Source: a bacterium (GTDB lineage Bacteria > JAJRZV01). From it: 23,188 nucleotides of DNA. The notes below the pieces were generated by a model, which ran no database searches, was not told the DNA's origin, and worked only from the letters and a program-made list of their open reading frames with translations. The stretch lies in NCBI GenBank assembly GCA_024275095.1, contig JAJRZV010000083.1, positions 1 to 23,188 on the forward strand. Reading direction: 5' to 3'. Shown here piece by piece: positions 1 to 6,797 of the stretch. The translations under genes were made by a program, and so were the position numbers. Each line of letters opens with the position of its first letter. Positions within the stretch are counted from its first letter, which is position 1.

Positions 1-102
1 AAACTCTCCCGGGTTCATCTCCAAAAGCCCGGAACTTTATTCCTGTACTTGTAAATTTGGATTAAATTTTTATTCTTCTGCCTGAAGGTCTTCGCGTTAT
101 TA

Positions 103-270
103 CTACTTCTTACAGCTTCGCTTTTTCTTCGTGTTACATGAGGACTTTTTCCCTGCTCCAGCACCTCCTGCCTTCTCAAGCGAACCTGAAGCTCCACACT
201 CCGGACACTTTCTGGGTTTGCATCTGGAATCTTTAATAAATCCACACTTAGAACATTTCCACTCTGCCAT
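103..270 (-). CDS. RCKP-type rubredoxin-like small protein
   Basis: A 55-residue protein read on the minus strand from ATG at 270 to TAG at 103. A strong ribosome binding site (AAAGGAGGAG) lies just upstream. The first half carries a rubredoxin/zinc-ribbon-like knuckle pair: C6-x2-C9, then R16-C17-K-P followed by C22-x2-C25. This matches the RCKP-type rubredoxin-like domain, often seen as the C-terminal part of rubrerythrin-like proteins, which binds iron or zinc through four cysteines. The second half is a glycine/alanine linker and a lysine-rich tail with two more cysteines (C45, C53). It is likely a cytoplasmic electron carrier or metal-binding protein, but the partner is unknown. The domain assignment is by eye. 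Confidence 0.8.
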   Translation of the reverse strand: MAEWKCSKCGFIKDSRCKPRKCPECGASGSLEKAGGAGAGKKSSCNTKKKRSCKK

Positions 271-314
271 TTTTTCTCCTCCTTTAATTTCTTTAACTTT
301 TAAATTTTACTCAA

Positions 315-343
315 GTAATAATCATTTGCAAAATTGGTGTCAA
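315..343 (-). promoter_or_regulatory. sigma-70-like promoter of the rubredoxin-like gene
   Basis: Read on the minus strand, TTGACA (338-343) is followed after exactly 17 bases by TATTAC (315-320), a 6/6 and a 4/6 match to the consensus. It lies about 45 bases before the start at 270 and downstream of the SRPBCC gene, so the small gene can be transcribed alone. The octamer TCAAGTAA (plus strand) occurs at 311-318 and again at 340-347, once around each promoter box. Confidence 0.55.
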
Positions 344-431
344 GTAATTCAACGCACACACCCTTAAGCGCACCGTGACACTAACAGAGGTGATAACACA
401 GCCACGCAATCACCCAAATATGCAGGTGCAC

Positions 432-956
432 CTATGCATTCTTTTTCAAATACTCCCGGAGACCCTTCATTAATTTCCTGAGGTTGGGTTTAATGGCCAG
501 CATTGCAAGGCGTTCCACCTCTTTATTAACGCGCCTTGCAAGAAGTCGGGGAACAGCCGGATGGCCTGATGTGTCAACATTGAGCACGCCGCTGAGTACC
601 ACAACCGTTTCCTTTCCATCCTCGATAAACTCGTTTCGACCGTGAGCATCAACATACTCTGTAAAGAAAACAGGCTCAAACTTCCACTCGCATGCGTATT
701 CCTTGTCTATCCAGGTCGCATAATCCAGCCAGGTGAGGTGCTCTATTTTCACAATTTTCTGAACAAGTTTGGGGATGTTGTAGTCCGCATACCAGCGATT
801 TTTATAAAAAATCCCCTCTTTGGTTTTCTTCTTTTCCAGCACTTCAATCTTTTTCACGTTGGGGATATAGGGGACAAGTTTCATAAGATCATCTCTCAGG
901 GTTTTGTAAACAAGGTCTCTGGGAAATTTCACTCTTTCTTCTACACGGAATTCCAT
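432..956 (-). CDS. SRPBCC/START-like domain protein
   Basis: A 174-residue soluble protein with no signal peptide or membrane segment. The start ATG at 956 is preceded by a clear GGAGGTG ribosome binding site. The N-terminus (VEERVKFPRDLVYKTLRDDL) and alternating beta strands ending in a long C-terminal helix fit the helix-grip fold of SRPBCC/START-type ligand-binding proteins, such as the polyketide-cyclase-like or DUF2505-like groups. No catalytic motif is recognisable. It lies 161 bases upstream of the rubredoxin-like gene on the same strand, but that gene has its own promoter, so a shared function is not shown. The superfamily is fairly likely; ligand and role are unknown. Confidence 0.6.
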   Translation of the reverse strand: MEFRVEERVKFPRDLVYKTLRDDLMKLVPYIPNVKKIEVLEKKKTKEGIFYKNRWYADYNIPKLVQKIVKIEHLTWLDYATWIDKEYACEWKFEPVFFTEYVDAHGRNEFIEDGKETVVVLSGVLNVDTSGHPAVPRLLARRVNKEVERLAMLAIKPNLRKLMKGLREYLKKNA

Positions 957-1085
957 GCTTCACCTCCCGATCGTTTGAAATATCGGCGTCATAATATCAC
1001 GCATTGAGATAGGAATGAATCCTTTGCTTTTGCCATGTAAATCTCTCTGCCAGGAATATATTTTCCAGCGTTGATACACTTAATA

Positions 1086-1091
1086 TATAAT
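1086..1091 (+). promoter_or_regulatory. possible -10 box immediately before the nucleoside hydrolase
   Basis: A perfect TATAAT ends only 7 bases before the GTG start at 1099. No good -35 box is visible at 16-18 bases (TTCCAG at 17). If used, transcription would begin at or next to the start codon, giving a leaderless or nearly leaderless message. No ribosome binding site is seen before 1099, which agrees with this but does not prove it. Confidence 0.35.
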
Positions 1092-1098
1092 CGGGTGC

Positions 1099-2133
1099 GT
1101 GGAAAAATCGGCTGATTACAGCTTCTGCCGCGTGCTGGTGATCAGCATCTTTTCTACAGCGTTGCTCGTGTCTAACGTGTTCTCCTGCTGCGGTAAAAAT
1201 TCACCGCCCTTACCACAAGCAGAACCACGAAAGTTGGTGCTTATATCCGACATATCCGTATGCGATGAAGGCACACACGAAGTAGATGACGGTTACGCCC
1301 TTGCATATGTACTGGGGACTCCATCAGTGGAACTCCTGGCATTTGTTGCATCTTTTGGCAACACCACATCTGAAAAAGCGTGCGAATGTGTAAAATACCT
1401 CCTCCAACTTGCAGGACGAGAAGATATACCGGTGTTTTGCGGAGCCAGCGGCATTGAAGAACGCTGGAAGATTACTGAAGCTACAGAAGGTATACGAGCC
1501 ATCGTTAAAACCCACCCGGGTGAAGTCTGGATTGCATCTACGGGTACTGCCACAGATCTCGCTGCCTTTCTCTACAATTACCCGGATACGGCCACGCTTC
1601 TGGCCGGAGTCCTTCTCGGAGCAGGAGTCATCTACGGACCGGAAGGCATTCTCCCGGCAGATATCGTCAATGTTGCTCTTGACCCTCCATCAGCCGATTA
1701 CGTGCTTGCCCATGCGCCCCGCCTTGTGGTGGCACCGCTTGACCTTACGGAGGACGTGATTTTCACGTATGAAATGTGGAAAAAGGGACTCCAGACCACT
1801 CAAAACAATCCATTCATGCAGTACATACTCCTCCAGAGCGAACCCTGGGTAAGATTGCAATCACCGATCATAGGCGGCTTTTATCCATTTGATGCTATAG
1901 GCCTGGGAGGACTGTTTTATCCCTCACTTATCACCAGTTCTTTCACTGCTCGTCTGGAAGTGAGCACTGATCCGGGAGGCCCCACCTGGACATATTTTTT
2001 GCCGTCTCAGGACACATCACGTCCTGTTGCCGAGGTATGGCTGGATATAAACGAACCCTTATTTCTGGAAACTTTTCTTAAAGCCCTGGGAATTGAAAAA
2101 CAGACCATCGAAACCTCCTGCAATGTACAATGA
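1099..2133 (+). CDS. exported inosine-uridine-type nucleoside hydrolase family protein
   Basis: A 344-residue protein beginning at GTG. Residues 11-30 form a hydrophobic export signal ending in Val-Phe-Ser-Cys-Cys, so it may be a lipoprotein or periplasmic, although the lipobox is not ideal. The mature part follows the nucleoside hydrolase (IunH/RihA) pattern: an aspartate-rich N-terminal metal site with D51, D56, D63 and D64, then FGNTTSEKACECVKYLL, GREDIPVFCGA, a central Asp-Pro stretch (VNVALDPPSADYVL), VAPLDLT, and a late PFDAIGLGGL matching the family's conserved late Asp segment. The usual compact DTDPGxDD loop is replaced by a longer, differently spaced stretch, so substrate and activity may differ. 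Such enzymes cleave the N-glycosidic bond of ribonucleosides. The stop overlaps an upstream ATG of the next frame, and the two genes are probably co-transcribed. Confidence 0.75.
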   Translation: MEKSADYSFCRVLVISIFSTALLVSNVFSCCGKNSPPLPQAEPRKLVLISDISVCDEGTHEVDDGYALAYVLGTPSVELLAFVASFGNTTSEKACECVKYLLQLAGREDIPVFCGASGIEERWKITEATEGIRAIVKTHPGEVWIASTGTATDLAAFLYNYPDTATLLAGVLLGAGVIYGPEGILPADIVNVALDPPSADYVLAHAPRLVVAPLDLTEDVIFTYEMWKKGLQTTQNNPFMQYILLQSEPWVRLQSPIIGGFYPFDAIGLGGLFYPSLITSSFTARLEVSTDPGGPTWTYFLPSQDTSRPVAEVWLDINEPLFLETFLKALGIEKQTIETSCNVQ

Positions 2134-2177
2134 AAAGAAACCAGGAACATTGTGCCGGTGTCTTTCGAAGGGGTAAA

Positions 2178-2846
2178 ATGTTAAATACTATGCGCACAGG
2201 AGTAATAGTTCTTTTCATATATCTGATAAGTCCAGCCAATCTATATGGAGCATATTTTGTATACGAAAGGAGTCCGCTCCTGAAGGCGCCTGTGAACAAA
2301 GCGGATGTAATAATAAAAAAACATCTTCCTTTCGGCTTAGAGGTAAAAGTCCTGAATAAAAAAAATGGATTTTTATATATTAAAGCTGACAAAATATCAG
2401 GGTGGATTCAAGAAAGAGCTGTTGTAAAAGGTGAAAACCTTTTTACTCCAAAAGAAATCATCATACCTCAAAAGACAAAACAAGCTGTTCCTCAAGGTTG
2501 TGGGGCATTTGTTCCTGGTTATCCAGGTATACTTGTGCGTATAGAAAAGAAATGGGCTTATGTAAAATTTTTTCCGCTGTCTTTATTTCGTGGAAAAAAT
2601 CTTGAAGGCTGGATTCCAATTGAGGTGGTAGATAATAACAAAGGAATAGTGAACGCAAGCCTGCGATTTCTCAATCTTCTGGAAGAATATTTTGACAATC
2701 CTGATTACACAACATTAAAAAGTCTTGAACAGTTTTTTAAAAAAGATATGCAAAAATACAAAGTCTTCCGTGAACAACAACAAAGGTTTAAAAACCTGAT
2801 CGATGGGATAAAGGAAGGAAGAATTAAACCACCAGCAACACAATAA
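2178..2846 (+). CDS. exported SH3-like domain protein of unknown function
   Basis: A 222-residue protein. I chose ATG 2178 over the in-frame ATG 2130 because GAAGGGG lies about 6 bases upstream and because it places a normal signal peptide at the N-terminus (cleavage predicted after ANLYG, giving AYFVYERSP). Residues about 30-82 look like a bacterial SH3 (SH3b) domain: alternating short strands, VLNKKNGFLYIKA, then SGWIQERAVV. A second SH3-like stretch follows (WAYVKFF, then LEGWIPIEVV). The C-terminal 60 residues are charged and helical. SH3b domains usually bind peptidoglycan or mediate envelope contacts, so a periplasmic role is plausible. It sits 44 bases after the nucleoside hydrolase, likely in the same operon. 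Confidence 0.55.
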   Translation: MLNTMRTGVIVLFIYLISPANLYGAYFVYERSPLLKAPVNKADVIIKKHLPFGLEVKVLNKKNGFLYIKADKISGWIQERAVVKGENLFTPKEIIIPQKTKQAVPQGCGAFVPGYPGILVRIEKKWAYVKFFPLSLFRGKNLEGWIPIEVVDNNKGIVNASLRFLNLLEEYFDNPDYTTLKSLEQFFKKDMQKYKVFREQQQRFKNLIDGIKEGRIKPPATQ

Positions 2847-2889
2847 ATGATTAAATTCAAGTATTTAAACGATCAAGGAGATTAACACA

Positions 2890-3423
2890 ATGGGAGTAAA
2901 AAACGACAGGTGGATTATCCAGCACGGCCACGAGATATTCCAGCCCTTTGAATCAGAGCTTGTCAAAACAGGGATCTCTTATGGGCCGGGTTCTTATGGT
3001 TACGATATAAGGCTATCAAATGAATTTCTTGTTCCTCCTTCAGGAGCAATCTTTGACCCCAAAAATCCACCTGGATTTCGAAAAGTTATAGCTGACATAT
3101 TCCGCCTTCCACCTTCATCGCATGTACTGGGACGTTCCTTAGAGTACGTAAAAGTTCCCCGTGACACTCTCGTGCTCTGCACAGGGAAGTCCACTTATGC
3201 CCGTTCCGGTCTTATTGTCAACATCACCCCCTTGGAACCTGAATGGGAAGGCTACATTACCATCAGTCTCGTCAATGCTTCATCACACACTATTTTCCTG
3301 TATTCCGGTGAAGGCATTGCACAGCTCGTATTTTTGGGGGCGGAAGAAGTGTGTGAGCGTTCCTATCGAGATCGTAAAGGTAAGTATCAAAAACAAAAAG
3401 ATATTACGCCTTCAAAGGTGTGA
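2890..3423 (+). CDS. dCTP deaminase (Dcd) family protein, catalytic Glu replaced
   Basis: A 177-residue trimeric dUTPase/dCTP-deaminase-fold protein starting at ATG with AAGGAG upstream. Family motifs are obvious: SYGYDIRL (35-42), the phosphate and active-site loop GKSTYARSGLIVN (99-111, with the conserved S101 and R105), TPLEPEWEG (113-121), EGIAQLVF (141-148) and the C-terminal KGKYQKQKDIT lid. In canonical members of this subgroup (for example the chlamydial enzyme) the segment after WEG reads about YVTIEISN, where the Glu (E138 in E. coli) activates water for deamination. Here it reads YITISLVN, putting Ser126 (codon AGT at 3265-3267) at that place. The protein is therefore probably not a normal dCTP deaminase, although nucleotide binding may remain. 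It is followed closely by the ArsA-like ATPase. Confidence 0.85.
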   Translation: MGVKNDRWIIQHGHEIFQPFESELVKTGISYGPGSYGYDIRLSNEFLVPPSGAIFDPKNPPGFRKVIADIFRLPPSSHVLGRSLEYVKVPRDTLVLCTGKSTYARSGLIVNITPLEPEWEGYITISLVNASSHTIFLYSGEGIAQLVFLGAEEVCERSYRDRKGKYQKQKDITPSKV

Positions 3424-3436
3424 AAAGTATCTGCAA

Positions 3437-4498
3437 ATGAAGGTAGAACATTTTCTCAGGCAACGTCAGGTTATCATTACCGTAGGCACCGGTGGAGTTG
3501 GTAAAACATCTATCTCGGCTGCAATGGCATACACTGCATGTCGCCTTGGCCAGAAAAGCCTTGTCCTTACTGTGGATCCCGCCAGGCGCTTCGCATCAGC
3601 TCTGAAAGTAAAAGTAGGAGACGAAGAGCAGGAAGTAACACACGATGGAATCAGTTTCTATGCCTCCATGCTGGATTTGAAAAGAAGCATGGACAGGCTC
3701 GTTATCAAATATGCACCTTCTAAAGACCTGGCAGAGGCGGTACTGAACTCGCGCATATACCGGATTGTATCCGAGTCCATAGCCGGGTCCCAGGAATATG
3801 TGGCTGCTGAAAGACTTTATGAAGTATATGCAAAAGGAGAATTCGACACTATCATCCTCGACACACCACCTGCCTACGAAGCGATAGATTTTATCAGAGC
3901 GCCTGAACGCGTCACAGAATTTTTCAGCGATCGCTTTTTACGGTGGTTCGTTGGACCGATGGCAAAAGCCTCCCGTTTCAGCTTTGATCTGGTAATCAAC
4001 CGAATGCCCCGCATATTCAAACCACTGACAAAACTATCCGGAGTGGAATTTCTTCGTGAATTCTTTGACTTCGTCGCTGTGGCATCAGAGCTGTTTGAAG
4101 ACATGAAAAATCGAACTGATGAAGTCCTCGCAATGCTCAGGTCACGTAGAACCTCTTTCGTTTACGTAACCGCTCCAATCCCCGGGGCAATAGAAGATTT
4201 CAAAAATCTGAAAAATGCATTGCGGGAAATGGGCTTACGTTTAGATGCGGTCATTATCAACCGCTTTCAACCTGAGCTGACAACTCCACAGGAAAGGGAA
4301 ATGTTAAACGAAAAACTGGGCAGCTCACGTATCACCATGCTTGCCGAATATTACTCCAAGCGCAGAGAAATCCACGAACGTGCACTTCAGGCATTTTTAA
4401 GCCAGCGAGTAAGTACAGTGGTAACGATAGATGAAATACCCGAGGGAATCAGCGGCCTTGAAGGCCTGCGACGCCTATCCGATAGTTTGATGATGTAA
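3437..4498 (+). CDS. ArsA/GET3-like P-loop ATPase
   Basis: A 353-residue cytoplasmic ATPase of the SIMIBI class. I placed the start at ATG 3437, 13 bases after the dcd-like stop; upstream in-frame codons overlap that gene and show no family similarity. The N-terminus carries the Walker A GTGGVGKTS (17-25), then TVDPARR (the ArsA/GET3 A-prime region) and ILDTPPA (switch II-like). In canonical ArsA/GET3/MinD proteins the loop is KGGVGKT; here the signature lysine position is Thr18, as I recall for a bacterial branch of single-domain ArsA relatives. No arsenic-binding cysteine pattern is evident, and no arsenite transporter gene is nearby, so arsenite export is unlikely. The role is unknown. Confidence 0.75.
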   Translation: MKVEHFLRQRQVIITVGTGGVGKTSISAAMAYTACRLGQKSLVLTVDPARRFASALKVKVGDEEQEVTHDGISFYASMLDLKRSMDRLVIKYAPSKDLAEAVLNSRIYRIVSESIAGSQEYVAAERLYEVYAKGEFDTIILDTPPAYEAIDFIRAPERVTEFFSDRFLRWFVGPMAKASRFSFDLVINRMPRIFKPLTKLSGVEFLREFFDFVAVASELFEDMKNRTDEVLAMLRSRRTSFVYVTAPIPGAIEDFKNLKNALREMGLRLDAVIINRFQPELTTPQEREMLNEKLGSSRITMLAEYYSKRREIHERALQAFLSQRVSTVVTIDEIPEGISGLEGLRRLSDSLMM

Positions 4499-4585
4499 AA
4501 TTACCTGAGGCAACGCACTTACTTGCCAAGATTTATAATCATGTGATATTTTATTTTATGAATTAAATTAAAGTATTGTTAAAAA

Positions 4586-5299
4586 ATGCTTAAACGATTT
4601 AAAAAATTTTATCAATTGTGGGTTGATGATTGTATTTTTATTTATTGCTACAGGAACATGCGAGATAATATTATATTTTATATTAGCTCCAGATAAGCTC
4701 TTAAGTCCATCTAACACCTATATCATAGGTGCCAAAACTTAATCAATTCCCGGAAAAAATCTACCACCAGAACTTGTAAAAGCAGCAGAAAAAATCTTAT
4801 AACCAGAGCAATTACAGCTTACCCTCTTTTAAAACCTGACTACTGGACACAATCGTTGGATATAAAAGGAGAAATTGGTGAAAAAAGGTTTAAAACCATG
4901 ATTAAAATACTAAACTGGATGATCGAATTTGCTCGTAAGAAAAAAATAGAAGTGGCGGTAATTTACATTCCTGCACCTTTTCAGTACGATCCGGAAGCAA
5001 TGTTCCGAACAATAAACAATGCTCGAAAATTTGGAATGGAATGCAACTCTTACTGGTACAACAAAAAAAGTAAAACCCAAAAAAGAATAGAGGAATGGGC
5101 ACAGAGGGCAAACGTTAAGTATTTTGACCTCACCCCTTTTCTGAAAGAAGAAGCGGCCAATGGAGCACATTTGATGTTTAAAATTGACGGGCGCTGGAAT
5201 CCTTTAGGGCATCTTGTGGCTGCAAAGGTGCTGTAACGGTGGCTGAAAAAGGAAAAGATTTTCCAATTTATCCACTCACATCAACAAAAGTCAGAATGA
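4586..5299 (+). pseudogene. decayed SGNH/GDSL-type hydrolase gene
   Basis: Reconstruction across frames gives an N-terminus (ATG 4586, MLKRFKKFYQLW) that after a frameshift continues as a membrane segment (LMIVFLFIATGTCEIILYF) and APDKLLSPSNTYIIGAK. It then reads through an in-frame TAA to SIPGKNLPPELVKAAEKIL and a second TAA. After another shift, an open stretch from about 4802 gives ITAYPLLKPDYW and VAVIYIPAPFQYDP, ending in DGRWNPLGHLVAAKVL, a typical DxHWNxxGH-like end of AlgX/DltD-type SGNH hydrolases with His replaced by Arg. A TAA at 5234-5236 is followed in frame by RWLKKEKIF, so the natural end was probably near 5299. The GDS nucleophile block is missing, so an internal deletion is likely. 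The membrane-anchored family is often tied to cell-surface polysaccharide acylation. Confidence 0.6.
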
Positions 5300-5433
5300 A
5301 AGCAATGCCCCAGTTTCGAGGATTGACAATTTTGCCAGGCATTATATGCAATGTGGCAGATATTAAATTCCTAAATTTTCAATAAATTTCCGCACTCCAC
5401 CTAGTACTCGGGATCGCGAAGACGGGCTCAGCG

Positions 5434-5544
5434 GTGGGACTGGGAACTCCAGCAGAAGTTTACCTGAATAAATCATTTCAAAGGATAAAAACACAATTAA
5501 AAGGCGGGAACACAGATAACAGGTTATCAGGCGTTTTTCCCTGA
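5434..5544 (+). pseudogene. C-terminal transposase remnant (copy 1)
   Basis: A 36-codon stretch beginning VGLGTPAEVYLNKSF and ending at TGA 5542-5544. It is the usual C-terminal end of IS3/IS481-like DDE transposases (LGxxTPAEVY). The same phrase occurs at 6662-6781. No catalytic DDE residues remain nearby. It lies 35 bases from the vapC stop, on the opposite strand. Confidence 0.6.
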
Positions 5545-5579
5545 CACGCTCTTTAATGAGTGAGTTCGGAGGTCTCACC

Positions 5580-5987
5580 TCAAATTGAATAAAGTTTCAC
5601 GTTGAGTTTCTCAAAGTGTTTTCTGTTAAATGTAACGATGCCATCTGCTTTTAATTTTTTGGAGAGCACCGATATATAAGCATCGGCGAATTCCACAGGG
5701 GCCTTCCTGTAAAGTTCTAAAGCAGAAATTACTATTTCTGTATCTAATACTTCAAGCCCTTTTATGGCAGTTATGCTTAAAAGACATCTATAAATACTTT
5801 CCCTGTCGAGCTTGTAAAAGGATTTGAGCGTCCAGGCAAGCTCAAAAAATACAGGCGGACCTGTTACCAGCTTTATTTTTCCTTTTTCTGCAAGGATAAG
5901 AAGCCTCTCGACCCTGTCTGCCTGTTCTGGAACATCATTGGTCAAATACCGTATGAACACATTGGAATCCACAAAGTATTGCTTCAT
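5580..5987 (-). CDS. vapC: VapC-type PIN-domain toxin ribonuclease
   Basis: A 135-residue PIN-domain protein. The acidic metal-binding residues of the PIN nuclease are visible: D7 in FVDSNVFIRYL, E49 in VFFELAW, D102 in FADAYISVL, and TFNRKHF, where N121 stands at the fourth position. Such toxins cleave tRNA or rRNA in stressed cells or when the antitoxin is lost. The ATG start overlaps the antitoxin stop in an ATGA arrangement, the classic translational coupling. Length is normal and there are no frameshifts, so it looks intact while its surroundings are decayed. Transposase remnants lie on both sides. Confidence 0.9.
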   Translation of the reverse strand: MKQYFVDSNVFIRYLTNDVPEQADRVERLLILAEKGKIKLVTGPPVFFELAWTLKSFYKLDRESIYRCLLSITAIKGLEVLDTEIVISALELYRKAPVEFADAYISVLSKKLKADGIVTFNRKHFEKLNVKLYSI

Positions 5988-6220
5988 TTCTCACCTTCTG
6001 TAACATGCTTACTTACAGCCTTTTCCATTGCTTTTCTCATATCACCTTTTTCAGGCTTGATACTGCCACGCAGACTCCTAAATGGTATCACCGGGATTAA
6101 AACTATTTTCCCTTCTTCCAGTATTACCTCAAGTTTAACAGATGGCTTTAGCCCGAGCTTTCTCCTGATTTTTGCAGGAATGGTTACCTGTCCCTTTGAC
6201 GAAATTGATGTAAAACTCAT
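5984..6220 (-). CDS. vapB: VapB-type antitoxin, SpoVT/AbrB domain
   Basis: A 78-residue protein with an N-terminal swapped-hairpin AbrB DNA-binding domain: SSKGQVTIPAKIRRKLGLKP at residues 7-26, followed by two short strands ending IVLIPV. The C-terminal 30 residues (charged, MRKAMEKAVSKH) should wrap the VapC toxin. The start has GGAGGA upstream. A promoter with an inverted repeat over its -10 box lies about 30 bases before the start, consistent with autoregulation by the VapBC complex. Confidence 0.9.
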   Translation of the reverse strand: MSFTSISSKGQVTIPAKIRRKLGLKPSVKLEVILEEGKIVLIPVIPFRSLRGSIKPEKGDMRKAMEKAVSKHVTEGEK

Positions 6221-6249
6221 TTAAACTTGTCCTCCTTTTTGCCTTTTGT

Positions 6250-6283
6250 TTTACATTATACCAAATGTAAAGAAATCTGAAAA
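6250..6283 (-). promoter_or_regulatory. vapBC promoter with palindromic operator
   Basis: On the minus strand, TTTTCA (plus 6278-6283) is separated by 17 bases from a perfect TATAAT (plus 6255-6260). An 8+8 perfect inverted repeat, TTTACATT (6250-6257) and AATGTAAA (6264-6271) with a 6-base spacer, covers the -10 box. This placement is what one expects for an AbrB-family antitoxin operator. Confidence 0.65.
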
Positions 6284-6350
6284 GAGAAAGCACACTTCAA
6301 TTTTCAAATCATCTGGTGCATTGCGCTACTCGTTTTCAATTGCCTGGTCA

Positions 6351-6490
6351 TGTATTGCCCCACCAATCCGAAATATTCGATAAGTGAGACCTCACGAGCA
6401 GGTTCGGGGTTCTTCAGGGCGAAAATAGAAGAATCTGGCAGGAATTTAATCAGCTCAAAGGTCAGGGATAAAATAAAAACAGTTTCAAAT
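6351..6490 (+). repeat. dispersed repeat, copy A (IS left end)
   Basis: Direct-orientation repeat of 23048-23188. The two copies share the tip TGTATTGCCCCACC, diverge moderately in the middle, and are near-identical over the last 40 bases (39/40 by eye, ending at CAGTTTCAAAT). The conserved end sits just before the ribosome binding site of the transposase reading frame. Confidence 0.8.
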
Positions 6491-6515
6491 GAGGAGGTGA
6501 GGCACGGGCGGGAAG

Positions 6516-6781
6516 GCAGAGATACCGCTGGAGCAGAAACTTGAGATCGTGCTTGCGGTACCTAAGGGCAAGCTATCAGTGGAAGAGACATGAGGAGGTG
6601 TTCAGTATCACCTGGAACAGTTCACAGGTGATATTATAACTGGCGCAGGCCCGACTCAGCATTAGGACTGAGAACACCGGCAGAAGTTTACCTGAATAAA
6701 TCTTTTCACGAGATCAGGAAATTAAGTTTTGACCGGGATGCAACAGGATATAAAATATCTATCCCGGAGATGCACGCATGA
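6516..6781 (+). pseudogene. transposase remnant, N- and C-terminal parts (copy 2)
   Basis: From 6516 a 25-codon stretch reads AEIPLEQKLEIVLAVPKGKL then SVEE, the usual opening of an IS3-type OrfA helix-turn-helix region, and stops at TGA 6591. From 6662 another frame gives LGLRTPAEVYLNKSFHEIRK and ends with IPEMHA and TGA at 6779-6781. The codons just before 6662 read GPTQH, so the join needs one base to restore a normal PTQHLGLRTPAEVY phrase. The DDE core (about 200 residues) is absent. The gene is plainly dead. Confidence 0.65.
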
Positions 6782-6797
6782 GAGTAAACTCTCTCAT
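6778..6797. other. inverted repeat at the end of the transposase remnant
   Basis: ATGAGAG (6778-6784) and CTCTCAT (6791-6797) form a 7-bp stem with a 6-base loop, directly at the transposase stop. The T-containing run that follows (atttttc) makes it a weak candidate terminator of the old element. Confidence 0.3.

Noticed and set aside
15-245. Minus-strand open frame overlapping the rubredoxin-like gene in another frame
   Set aside because: Its codons coincide with the Cys-knuckle gene read in a shifted frame and show no family pattern.
131-367. Plus-strand open frame opposite the rubredoxin-like gene
   Set aside because: Shadow frame: no ribosome site, and the opposite strand has a Cys-motif protein with a perfect ribosome site and promoter.
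3161-3436. N-terminal extension of the ArsA-like protein
   Set aside because: It overlaps the dcd-like gene in another frame and has no similarity to the family; the Walker A loop needs only about 15 residues before it.
4509-4527. GGCAA-N9-TTGCC as the terminator of the ArsA-like gene
   Set aside because: Five-base stem without a T-run; too weak to call.
5323-5346. TTGACA with TTATAT as a promoter
   Set aside because: The spacer is only 13 bases and no intact gene follows.
6350-6544. 64-codon plus-strand frame in the IS remnant
   Set aside because: It reads the non-coding left end of the element; the transposase-like frame is a different one.
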